From Synergistes jonesii (lineage in GTDB: Bacteria > Synergistota > Synergistia > Synergistales > Synergistaceae): a DNA stretch of 64,000 nucleotides. The stretch spans positions 62,001 to 126,000 of the forward strand of contig NZ_JMKI01000036.1 of NCBI RefSeq assembly GCF_000712295.1, written 5' to 3'. Under the pieces are notes generated by a model, which worked only from the letters and a program-made list of their open reading frames with translations, was not told the origin of the DNA and made no database searches. Position numbers and translations under genes: made by a program. Below, piece after piece: positions 35,440 to 42,347 of this stretch; within the stretch, counting starts at the first letter, position 1; every line of letters starts with the position of its first letter.

Positions 35440-36333
35440 TCAGGCTTCCGTCGGCGCGGCCGACTGTATCAATTCCGTGAAGGAGCGCATCGGCGGCGTA
35501 ACGTACTTGTTTTTGTGACAGACGATCTGGCTCCACAGGCTTATCGCGTTGCAGCGGACGTCCAGGACCGACAGCTCCCCCTTTTTCACGCTTTCTTCTA
35601 TTACGTAATCCGGCAGGAAGGATACCCCCATGCCCCTTTTCAGCAGGCGCAGGATGACTTCGATGTTGTCGACCTCAAGTATAGGCACGAGCTCGACGCC
35701 GTTCACGGCGGCCTCGCGGTCGAGCTCCCGCCTGTAGATGGCGTCGCGCTCGGCGAGTATAAGCGGCTGCCGTGCGATTTCCTCAAGAGAAATATTTTTC
35801 TCGGCGCAGAGCGGGCTCTCCGGCGCGGCTACGAATTTCAGGCTCACCGGCGACGCGCAGGCGCGGACACAGTCTTTGTGATAGATGAGGTTGTCCAGCA
35901 GATAGATTACGTCGACTTCGTTCTGGCGCAGCATCCTGTAAAGGGCGGCTCCCGTCGCCGAGGTTATCTCGATTTTTACCTCCGGATATCTGCTGTGGAA
36001 ACGCGGCAGCAGGTCGGCCGTCTTCCAGACGAAAAGAGATTCGAGGACGCCGATGCGCAGCGTGCCCGCGACAGAGTCCGGAGCGTCGCTCAGGGAGCTC
36101 AGCTTGTCCTCGAGACGGACGAACTCATTAGCGTAGAGGATAAATTCTTCGCCCTTCTGCGTGAGCGAAATGGTCTTGCCGATGCGATCGAATAGCGGAA
36201 AGCCGAGCTCCCTCTCGAGCTGTTTTATCTGAATCGTAACGGTGGACTGAGAGTATCCGAGCTCGTTCGCCGCTTTCGTAAAACCGCCGAGCCCGGCCAC
36301 GCGAAGAAACGTGTTGATATTTTTAAGCTCCAT
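35440..36333 (-). CDS. LysR-family transcriptional regulator
   Basis: 297 residues. N-terminal winged helix-turn-helix: MELKNINTFLRVAGLGGFTK (1-20), then AANELGYSQSTVTIQIKQLE with RELGFPLFDR, the standard LysR DNA-binding pattern. The C-terminal periplasmic-binding-like effector domain spans about 90-290 (GTLRIGVLESL, PLILAERDAIYRREL, KRGMGVSFLPDYVI). ATG 36333 with GGAGG upstream is chosen over an earlier in-frame start 38 codons upstream, since the HTH begins there. LysR genes often regulate a divergent target. The nearest divergent gene is the 59-residue membrane protein at 36790. Effector unknown. Confidence 0.92.
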   Translation of the reverse strand: MELKNINTFLRVAGLGGFTKAANELGYSQSTVTIQIKQLERELGFPLFDRIGKTISLTQKGEEFILYANEFVRLEDKLSSLSDAPDSVAGTLRIGVLESLFVWKTADLLPRFHSRYPEVKIEITSATGAALYRMLRQNEVDVIYLLDNLIYHKDCVRACASPVSLKFVAAPESPLCAEKNISLEEIARQPLILAERDAIYRRELDREAAVNGVELVPILEVDNIEVILRLLKRGMGVSFLPDYVIEESVKKGELSVLDVRCNAISLWSQIVCHKNKYVTPPMRSFTELIQSAAPTEA

Positions 36334-36720
36334 CCTTTGCCTCCGACGCAGGTTAAACGATATGCGCAAAGCCATTTTAGCATATAACGGCGCGTAAAAT
36401 TTTGGGGAAAACGCCGCCGATAAAGGGAAAAGAATGAAACCTCGCAACGCCCGTATGTACCTCGGCTTTATGGTTGCGGGCGGGGACGCTTCCGCGCCCG
36501 TCAGGCGGCTCCGCCCGCGCCGTAACAGCGCGGAGAAATTTTTCTCTGCGCCGCGGCGAAGCGAAGACGCCTAAAGAAAAATTTCCGCGCAAATTAAGGC
36601 GCGAGAGCCGACAGTTGAAAGGGAAAACGTGAAACGCCGGTGAATAGCGCCCGATAAAAATAAAATCGTTTAATTTTGAACATAAGAAATCTTTTATCGG
36701 TCATAACTCAGAAAATGTAC
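36334..36720. other. Structured non-coding region
   Basis: Nearly 390 bases with no gene. It contains an 11-bp hairpin at 36528-36551 (GCGCGGAGAAA / TTTCTCTGCGC) and a repeated AAAGGGAAAA...TGAAAC block at about 36424 and 36618. GC-rich and AT-rich stretches alternate. It could hold a small RNA or the remains of a gene. A TATAAT box at 36721-36726 ends it. Confidence 0.45.
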
Positions 36721-36742
36721 TATAATATGTTTAATGAGACAT

Positions 36743-36763
36743 TGTTAAATGTTTCACTTAACA
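36743..36763 (+). promoter_or_regulatory. 21-bp near-palindrome, candidate operator
   Basis: TGTTAA at 36743-36748 mirrors TTAACA at 36758-36763, with TG/CA also symmetrical inside. It starts 16 bases after a TATAAT box (36721-36726), so a bound protein would block transcription of the small membrane-protein gene. Nearby candidates to bind it are the LysR and RpiR regulators on either side. Confidence 0.5.
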
Positions 36764-36789
36764 TAAAACTTTTACGGGAGGCGCTGGCT

Positions 36790-36969
36790 GTGAGCAGCAA
36801 GGCAATGACAATAGGAAACAATGTTAAATGCGAGGGCAGAAAGTCTTACGTAGATGCTAAGACCGTAGTATACGGCGCCGTTTTTGTGGCGGCGTTCATC
36901 CTTCTTGCGTACTTCCTCGGACATGCTGAAGTCGTGTCGAACCCCTACGTTCCCGCCCGCATTTTCTAA
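36790..36969 (+). CDS. Small single-span membrane protein
   Basis: 59 residues from a GTG with GGGAG 9 bases upstream. An ATG five codons on (36805) is also possible. A basic, polar N-terminus (NNVKCEGRKSYVDAK) is followed by one hydrophobic segment VVYGAVFVAAFILLAYFLG (about 27-45) and a short outside tail EVVSNPYVPARIF. No family recognised. It has its own likely promoter, operator-like palindrome and terminator, so it is probably expressed. It might be a regulatory or anchoring subunit of the neighbouring symporter system, but nothing shows this directly. Confidence 0.6.
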   Translation: MSSKAMTIGNNVKCEGRKSYVDAKTVVYGAVFVAAFILLAYFLGHAEVVSNPYVPARIF

Positions 36970-37005
36970 AATACCCGTTCGGACGGTACGCAGTGAACAG
37001 CAAAA

Positions 37006-37042
37006 GGCCGCGGAATTGAAAGCCGCGGCCTCTTTAATTTTT
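37006..37042. terminator. Bidirectional terminator
   Basis: Stem GGCCGCGG/CCGCGGCC with a 9-base loop, then TCTTTAATTTTT on the plus strand and TTTTG on the minus strand. It lies between the small membrane-protein gene and the convergent rpiR-type gene. Confidence 0.88.
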
Positions 37043-37971
37043 CAAGAATTCTGCGTGGGCTCCTTTATGATAAGAGACGTATCTACGAGGTCGGTCTCTC
37101 CGTTCACATAATAATTCGTGCTACGCACGAAATCGTTATATTCGGCTATCATTTTTTTTGCCTTGGCTTCGTCTTTCTGGCAGATTTCAAACGAAAGCGC
37201 GTGTATCAGAGCCATATACGACGCGTTGGAATCGATATATGTCACGTACTTTTCGGGCACCTGTATGAAAATCTCGCAGTACGAGAATATAGGCGAAAGC
37301 ACAGAATTTGAGAAGCCTATCACCGGGATTTCGCGTTTCTGGATGATTTTTAAAATTTTCTGCGTTTCAAGCGGATAGCGCGGAGTGGAAAAGACGATGC
37401 ATACGCTGTTTTTCCCCGCCGACCGTATCAGCGCGTCCTCGGGGAGTCCAAGCTTTTCTATCATATGAACGTTCGGCTTCATTACCTGCAACGCGAAGAG
37501 CAGCGCCTGCGCGCAGCATACGTTGGCGCCGCAGGCGACGATAAGGACCGTCTTCGCCTTTGCGACCATCTCCGCAGCCCTTTCAAACTCATCTTCGTTT
37601 ATCCCCGCCAGCGTTTCCGCCATCACCTGCATTTCCATCGCGAAGATGGCGCGGCAGGTGTCTCTCGGGAATTCATATTCGCCGCTTTTTATTGCGAACG
37701 CGCTCATTATTGGGCGTTTGCTGTTTGCCGTGAGCTCCTCGCGCAGAGCCGCCATAAACTCAGGGAAGCCCTTGTATCCGAGATTATAGACGAAGCGCAC
37801 GACGGTAGTTTCGCTGACGTTTGCGAGAGAGGCCAGCTCCGTCATCGTCACATAAGCTAAAGAGGTGTAGTTTTTTTCAATGTACTGTGCCAGCTTTAAA
37901 TGTTTGGGCGAAAGATTGCCGCTCTTTGCCGCAATTCTGCGAAGCATGGAAAAGTTTTCTTTTTCTGTCAT
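37042..37971 (-). CDS. RpiR/MurR-family transcriptional regulator
   Basis: 309 residues. N-terminal HTH_6 domain: LKLAQYIEKNYTSLAYVTMT with ELASLANVSETTVVRFVYNLGYKGFPEF (about 22-72), then a SIS domain (about 115-260: KAKTVLIVACGANVCCAQAL, VCIVFSTPRYPLETQKILKI) that usually senses phosphosugars or other metabolites. ATG 37971 is chosen: it has AGGAG 7 bases upstream and lies just after a good promoter, whereas longer starts would lie inside or before that promoter. It is divergent from the sodium:solute symporter, so it probably controls that gene and perhaps the dehydrogenase cluster beyond. Confidence 0.93.
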   Translation of the reverse strand: MTEKENFSMLRRIAAKSGNLSPKHLKLAQYIEKNYTSLAYVTMTELASLANVSETTVVRFVYNLGYKGFPEFMAALREELTANSKRPIMSAFAIKSGEYEFPRDTCRAIFAMEMQVMAETLAGINEDEFERAAEMVAKAKTVLIVACGANVCCAQALLFALQVMKPNVHMIEKLGLPEDALIRSAGKNSVCIVFSTPRYPLETQKILKIIQKREIPVIGFSNSVLSPIFSYCEIFIQVPEKYVTYIDSNASYMALIHALSFEICQKDEAKAKKMIAEYNDFVRSTNYYVNGETDLVDTSLIIKEPTQNS

Positions 37972-37997
37972 CTGCGGACTCCTCTCCATTATCGCCG

Positions 37998-38027
37998 ATA
38001 GTAACTCATATTCCGCTTTTTTGTCAA
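37998..38027 (-). promoter_or_regulatory. Promoter of the rpiR-type gene
   Basis: On the minus strand perfect TTGACA (38027-38022), 18-base spacer, TACTAT (38003-37998). Transcription would start about 20 bases before the chosen ATG. Confidence 0.7.
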
Positions 38028-38125
38028 GGTGAACGCGGGCACAAATGATGCGGTAAGAAATATTTAATTGTCGGCTGATTATACGCGACATTCTAAAAAA
38101 TTTTCTTCTTTTTTATAAAAATATA

Positions 38126-38154
38126 TTGACAAATTTTCTTCAAAAATATAATAT
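38126..38154 (+). promoter_or_regulatory. Promoter of the sodium:solute symporter
   Basis: Perfect TTGACA (38126-38131) with TAATAT at 17 bases, or TATAAT at 15 bases (38147-38152). The surrounding DNA is very AT-rich. Confidence 0.75.
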
Positions 38155-38176
38155 TTACTTGACCGGTTTTACAAGC

Positions 38177-38188
38177 TTCACATGTGAA
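38177..38188 (+). promoter_or_regulatory. 12-bp perfect palindrome TTCACATGTGAA
   Basis: Lies 23 bases after the symporter -10 box, in the leader. It is a good candidate operator for the divergently encoded RpiR-type regulator, but only one copy is seen. Confidence 0.5.
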
Positions 38189-38246
38189 TAAAAAGGGTTT
38201 CAGCACCACGCTCAAATGTTCCAAAACTAAGAGGGGGAGAAACACA

Positions 38247-39728
38247 ATGGAGAACACAACGCTTAATCTGGTTGTCCTTCTGCTTTACATGGGCGGCCTC
38301 ATGTTATTCGGCCTCTATCAGGGGATGAAAGTCAAAAACACCACGGACTTGAATATGGGCGGGCGTTCGGTCCCCGGCTGGGCCTGCGCCTTGTCCGAGA
38401 GAGCGACTGCGGAGTCGGCATGGTGCCTTGTCGGCTTCCCCGGTTATGCGTACGGCAGCGGGCTCGTCTCGATCTGGGTCGCGATAGGCCTAGCGCTCGG
38501 CAACATATTCGCGTGGACGCTGCTTGCCAACAGAATGAGGAAGGAAGCGGCCAAATTCGACGCTCAGACTTATGTCGACTGGGTCGTCAAACGTCACTCG
38601 AAGAGCAAGGCCGTAACGGCCATCAGGCTTATGGGCAGCTTTATCGTAATTTTCCTTTTTGCGTTTTACGTCGAAGCTCAGGTCATAGGCGGGGGCAAAA
38701 CGCTGCACACGCTCTTCGGGCTTCCGGTAACGTGGGGGATCATCCTCACTATGGTCGTGATCATACCCTACACAGTTTGGGGCGGCTTCCAAAGCGTCGT
38801 CTACACGGACTGCGTGCAGAGCGTTTTGATGATCTTTACGCTGATAGTCGCACCGCTCTACGGGCTGTATTACATATCCGTCACGCCGGGGCTGTACGCC
38901 TCGTCGATCGTCGAAGCGCTGAGGCTGGCCGGCCCGAACTACCTTGATCTCACGGCCGGAGCTAAGGGTATTTTCGCGGGCTTCATGATCGCCAGCAACT
39001 TCGCGTGGATCATCGCCTATCTCGGCGGCTGCCCGCACCTTACAGTGCGCTTCATGGCTATGAAGGACGACGCGGCGTGGAAAATGGGAAGGAACATCGC
39101 CTGCGTCTGGACGGTGCTCGGCTACAGCGGCGCCATCCTTATCGGGCTCGTTGGACTTGCGATATTCGGCCCCGCGAACATAGCGGATGCGGAAATGATC
39201 ATGCCGAAGGTCGTGCTGAAAATATTCAACCCCGTGCTGGGAGCTATATGCGTGACCGGCGCAGTCGCGGCGATGCTCTCGACCGCCGACTCGATGCTCA
39301 TCGTCACCTCCTCCGAGTTCTCAGAAAATATTTTGAAGCCGGTCATTCTGAAAGGCCAAAAGCTCGACCCTAAGAAGGAACTCTTCATTTCGCGCTGCGT
39401 TACCGTCATAGTCGGGCTTTCCGCCCTCGCCTTAGCCTTCCTGCTGCCCGCGAACATGGTCTACAGCATAGTCTCCTTCGCCTGGGCGGCAATGGGCAAC
39501 CCCTTCGCCGTCGTCACCTGCATGACGCTGCTCTGGAAGAAATATACCGGCGCGGCGGCCTTCTGGACTATGGCGTTCGGCTTCTTCTGCACCGTTTTCT
39601 GGCAGATGTCCCCCTACAACGCGATAATCGACGCGCGCCTCGTCGGCGTCGTCCCGGCGCTAATCGCCGGCTATGTGGTGACTAAAATGTCCAATGGCGG
39701 TGAGGAATATCTTGGAGAGGCGGAATAA
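38247..39728 (+). CDS. Sodium:solute symporter (SSS/PutP family)
   Basis: 493-residue membrane protein with about 13 membrane segments. It couples Na+ entry to uptake of an organic solute. The TM1 to TM2 pattern with TTDLNMGGRSVPGWACALSE and ATAESAWCLVGFPGYAYGSG is the SSS start, and the SSS signature region lies near AAMLSTADSMLIVTSSEFSEN (Na+-binding Ser/Thr). The PutP-like features suggest an amino acid such as proline, but substrate cannot be read reliably. ATG 38247 has GAGGGGGAG upstream. Divergent from an RpiR regulator and upstream of the amino-acid dehydrogenase cluster, whose substrate it may import. Confidence 0.92.
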   Translation: MENTTLNLVVLLLYMGGLMLFGLYQGMKVKNTTDLNMGGRSVPGWACALSERATAESAWCLVGFPGYAYGSGLVSIWVAIGLALGNIFAWTLLANRMRKEAAKFDAQTYVDWVVKRHSKSKAVTAIRLMGSFIVIFLFAFYVEAQVIGGGKTLHTLFGLPVTWGIILTMVVIIPYTVWGGFQSVVYTDCVQSVLMIFTLIVAPLYGLYYISVTPGLYASSIVEALRLAGPNYLDLTAGAKGIFAGFMIASNFAWIIAYLGGCPHLTVRFMAMKDDAAWKMGRNIACVWTVLGYSGAILIGLVGLAIFGPANIADAEMIMPKVVLKIFNPVLGAICVTGAVAAMLSTADSMLIVTSSEFSENILKPVILKGQKLDPKKELFISRCVTVIVGLSALALAFLLPANMVYSIVSFAWAAMGNPFAVVTCMTLLWKKYTGAAAFWTMAFGFFCTVFWQMSPYNAIIDARLVGVVPALIAGYVVTKMSNGGEEYLGEAE

Positions 39729-39743
39729 GCTTTAACTGGAGAC

Positions 39744-39781
39744 AAAGCGGGCCGCGCCGCATAAAAAAGGCGGTCCGCTTT
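39744..39781 (+). terminator. Terminator-like hairpin after the symporter gene
   Basis: Stem AAAGCGG(G)CCGC with GCGG(T)CCGCTTT, about 12 pairs, loop of 14 bases. No T tract follows on the plus strand, so it may stabilise the mRNA end instead of terminating. Confidence 0.45.
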
Positions 39782-39844
39782 GCCCGTGCGCTCAAATATG
39801 CGGGCGTCTTTTGAAGAAAAATCTTTTTTTATTTTATAAAAAGG

Positions 39845-39873
39845 TTGACAAACTTCATGAAATGAATTATATT
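39845..39873 (+). promoter_or_regulatory. Promoter of the dehydrogenase operon
   Basis: Perfect TTGACA (39845-39850), 17-base spacer, TATATT (39868-39873). The spacer holds TTCATGAA, a small palindrome. It implies an unusually long leader of about 220 bases. Confidence 0.85.
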
Positions 39874-39956
39874 CCAATTGTTGAATTTACAGTATTTTTA
39901 TGAGGATATATTTTATATGATATTGTGTTTGTCTTTAAAAATGAATTAAAGTTAAG

Positions 39957-40038
39957 CATGGCTTGAAAGCGGCATAAAGGCGGGATTCATGGCTTCAAAC
40001 GCGCGCTGCGCAAAGGGCGCGAAAGTCACATAAAGGCG
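39957..40038 (+). repeat. Imperfect direct repeats in the long leader
   Basis: CATGGCTTGAAAGCG at 39957 recurs as CATGGCTTCAAACGCG at 39989, and CATAAAGGCG occurs at about 39973 and 40029. A third CATGGCGG lies at about 40059. The repeats lie inside the 5' leader and could be protein-binding sites or parts of an RNA structure. The rest of the 39729-40101 gap holds the hairpin, promoter and AT-rich leader only. Confidence 0.55.
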
Positions 40039-40101
40039 CAAGCAAGAGGGTAATGTGCATGGCGGTTTTTTCCGTCAGTCATTAAAAGGAGAGTGAGGCA
40101 A

Positions 40102-40422
40102 TTGCAGCTGATCAACCAGCACCCCGTTCTGGCTTACAGCCACGGGGCAAAAGTCAAATTCACGTTTGACGGCAGCGAACTGGAAGGTTTCGAAGGAGAA
40201 CCTATCGCTATGGCGCTTCACGCGAACGGCGTCCACGTCTACAGGGTGACTCCGGAAATGAAGAGGCCGCGCGGGTTTTTCTGCGCGATAGGGAAGTGCA
40301 GCTCGTGCTTTATGGTGGTGGACGGGGTGCCCAACGTAAGGACCTGTATCACCCCCCTTAAAGCCGGAATGAAGATCGAGACGCAGCACGGCAAGGGCGC
40401 TGTTCCTATGGAGGTGGCGTAG
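40102..40422 (+). CDS. [2Fe-2S] subunit of a flavin amino-acid dehydrogenase (gamma/HcnA type)
   Basis: 106-residue ferredoxin-like subunit (Fer2_4 family). Cysteines in FFCAIGKCSSCFMVVDGVPN (CxxxxCxxC) and later RTCITPL bind one [2Fe-2S] cluster. The front part GAKVKFTFDGSELEGFEGEPIA and MALHANGVHVYR is the family pattern. Such subunits belong to sarcosine oxidase-, hydrogen cyanide synthase- and D-hydroxyproline dehydrogenase-like complexes. TTG 40102 is chosen, 10 bases after AGGAGAG. A GTG at 40093 is too close to that site. First gene of a five-gene operon, 3 bases before the next. Confidence 0.88.
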   Translation: MQLINQHPVLAYSHGAKVKFTFDGSELEGFEGEPIAMALHANGVHVYRVTPEMKRPRGFFCAIGKCSSCFMVVDGVPNVRTCITPLKAGMKIETQHGKGAVPMEVA

Positions 40423-40425
40423 ACG

Positions 40426-41514
40426 ATGTCTGAGATCAGAAAGACCGACATCCTGGTCGTGGGCGGCGGAGCGGCCGGGCTCAGCGCGGCCGCCGAAGCC
40501 GCCTCCCTGGGCGCGAAAGTCACGGTGCTTGAAAGCGACCTTCATCTCGGCGGGCAGCTTGTAAAGCAGACGCATAAGTTCTTCGGCAGCAAAGACGAAC
40601 ACGCCGGCACCAGAGGCTATAAAATAGCCGATATCATCCTTGACGAAATAAGGGCCTGCGGTGATAAAGTCGAAGCCTTCACAAACACTTCGGTGATAGG
40701 CTATTACAAAAACGACGGGATCGTCACGGTGATGCGCGGCGAAGAGGAGTACTACAAGCTTCTGCCGAAGAAGATCGTAATGGCGACCGGCGCGCAGGAG
40801 CGCATCATCCCCTTCCCGAACAACGACATCCCCGGCGTTTACGGCGCCGGCGCGGTGCAGACGCTGATGAACGTCTACGGAGTGGTCCCCGGCAAGAGAG
40901 TCCTTATGATCGGCGCCGGCAACATCGGCCTCATTGTAAGCTATCAGCTGATGCAGGCCGGCGTTGAGATCGCCGCTGTACTTGAAGCGCTACCGAAAAT
41001 CGGCGGCTACTGGGTCCACGCGGCGAAGATCCGCAGGCTCGGAGTCCCCATCCTTTTGAGACACACAATCAAGGCGGCGCTCGGCGCCGATATGGTCGAC
41101 GGCGCGGTCGTCCAGGATATAGAGACGGGCGAGCTGTCGCACGTCGAATGCGACGTCATCTGCCTCGCGGTCGGACTCACGCCGACGAACGAAATGCTCT
41201 GGCAGGCCGGATGCGAAATGAGATATATCCCACAGCTCTGCGGACACGTCCCCCTTCGCGACCCCAAGCTGCGCACGAGCCACCCCGATATCTGGATCGC
41301 CGGCGACGCGGCCGGAATCGAAGAGGCGAGCTCGGCGATGGTCGAAGGGCGCATCGCCGGGCTTGCGGCGGCGCAGTCCCTCGGCTTTAAGGCCGACGAA
41401 GGCAAATTTGACGAATATCACGAGCGCCTGGCCGCGCTGCGCAGAGGCGAAGCCGGCGAAAAAATCCGCAGCGGCCTCGCTCTGGCGCAGGTCGACGACT
41501 GGAGGGATGAGTAA
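40426..41514 (+). CDS. FAD/NAD(P)-binding subunit of the amino-acid dehydrogenase (alpha/HcnB type)
   Basis: 362-residue pyridine-nucleotide-disulphide-oxidoreductase-like subunit. FAD motif DILVVGGGAAGLSAAAEAASLG (residues 8-29 in two parts), second nucleotide fold VLMIGAGNIGLIVSYQLM (about 160), and TNEMLW...DIWIAGDAAGIEEASSAMVEGRIAG near the end. The Cys pair of true disulphide reductases is absent, as expected for HcnB-type electron-transfer subunits. It would pass electrons from the substrate-oxidising beta subunit through the [2Fe-2S] and ferredoxin subunits. The stop overlaps the next start (TAATG). Confidence 0.9.
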   Translation: MSEIRKTDILVVGGGAAGLSAAAEAASLGAKVTVLESDLHLGGQLVKQTHKFFGSKDEHAGTRGYKIADIILDEIRACGDKVEAFTNTSVIGYYKNDGIVTVMRGEEEYYKLLPKKIVMATGAQERIIPFPNNDIPGVYGAGAVQTLMNVYGVVPGKRVLMIGAGNIGLIVSYQLMQAGVEIAAVLEALPKIGGYWVHAAKIRRLGVPILLRHTIKAALGADMVDGAVVQDIETGELSHVECDVICLAVGLTPTNEMLWQAGCEMRYIPQLCGHVPLRDPKLRTSHPDIWIAGDAAGIEEASSAMVEGRIAGLAAAQSLGFKADEGKFDEYHERLAALRRGEAGEKIRSGLALAQVDDWRDE

Positions 41515-42020
41515 TGGATAACGAGGAGAGACTCTTCAACAGCGGCGTCCTTACGGGCGAACGCAAGGGCGCGGTGCTTCCTCCGAAGGATCTCTGGGAG
41601 AACAAAAAGGGCGGGCTCGTCTTGATCGAATGCCCGCAGCGCATCCCGTGCAACCCCTGCGCTACGAGCTGCCCCAGCGGCGCGGTGAAGCCCTTTGCCG
41701 ACATAAACGACAATCCGGAGATCGATTACGCGAAATGCACCGGCTGCGGCCTCTGCGTCGCGAAATGCCCGGGGCTCGCCTGCTTCGTGATCGACCTGAC
41801 GTTCGCTCCCGGCAGGGCCCTCATAAAGATGCCTTACGAGCTGCTGCCGCTGCCCTCTAAGGGCGACAAGGTGGCGTGCCTCAACAGAATCGGTGAAGCG
41901 GTGACCGAAGGCGTCGTTGAAAATGTGGCGGAACCGCTTAAAGATTCAACAAAAGTTTTGCATGTCTCCTTCGACAGGAAATTCGTCGACCAGGTGCGTG
42001 CGGTAAGGGTGGTGAAGTAG
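41514..42020 (+). CDS. 4Fe-4S ferredoxin-type subunit
   Basis: 168 residues with a ferredoxin fold: IPCNPCATSCPSGAVKPF (about 42-59) and YAKCTGCGLCVAKCPGLAC (about 74-92) give two CxxCxxC-type cluster sites. The C-terminal part is a small beta-rich domain (KMPYELLPLPSKGDKVACLN). In this operon it probably collects electrons from the flavin subunits for transfer to a soluble acceptor, an anaerobic addition not present in the aerobic oxidase versions. Starts within the previous stop codon and is followed directly by the BFD-like gene. Confidence 0.9.
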   Translation: MDNEERLFNSGVLTGERKGAVLPPKDLWENKKGGLVLIECPQRIPCNPCATSCPSGAVKPFADINDNPEIDYAKCTGCGLCVAKCPGLACFVIDLTFAPGRALIKMPYELLPLPSKGDKVACLNRIGEAVTEGVVENVAEPLKDSTKVLHVSFDRKFVDQVRAVRVVK

Positions 42021-42347
42021 ATGTCCTGCTGTGATCACGATCACACTAAAGTCGATTTCAAAAAGATGGAAGATGACATCGTCGTCTGCCGCTGCGAGGA
42101 AATCACCCTCAAGGAGATCCGCGAATGGATAGCGCGCGGTTACGACACCTTTGACGAACTGAAGCGCCTGCTGCGCGTCGGCATGGGCCCCTGCCAGGGA
42201 CGCGGATGCAGGGACATAATCCTTCGCGAGATTTCAAAGCAGACCGGCGTTCCCGTGGCGGACATACCTTCCGGCACGATACGCCCGCCCGTGAAGCCGA
42301 TAAAGTGCGGGCTCGTCGGCGACATTAAAGGAGGGGACTTCGAATGA
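42021..42347 (+). CDS. BFD-like [2Fe-2S]-binding subunit
   Basis: 108 residues with the bacterioferritin-associated ferredoxin-like (Fer2_BFD) motif: VVCRCEEITLKEIREWI (about 23) and GMGPCQGRGCRDIILREISKQ (about 57), giving Cys-x-Cys plus CxxxxC ligands. In many HcnB-type dehydrogenases this module is fused to the flavin subunit. Here it is a free protein, so the usual large subunit is split. The His/Asp-rich start SCCDHDHTK could bind another metal. ATG abuts the previous stop. The stop overlaps the next start by 4 bases. Confidence 0.88.
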   Translation: MSCCDHDHTKVDFKKMEDDIVVCRCEEITLKEIREWIARGYDTFDELKRLLRVGMGPCQGRGCRDIILREISKQTGVPVADIPSGTIRPPVKPIKCGLVGDIKGGDFE

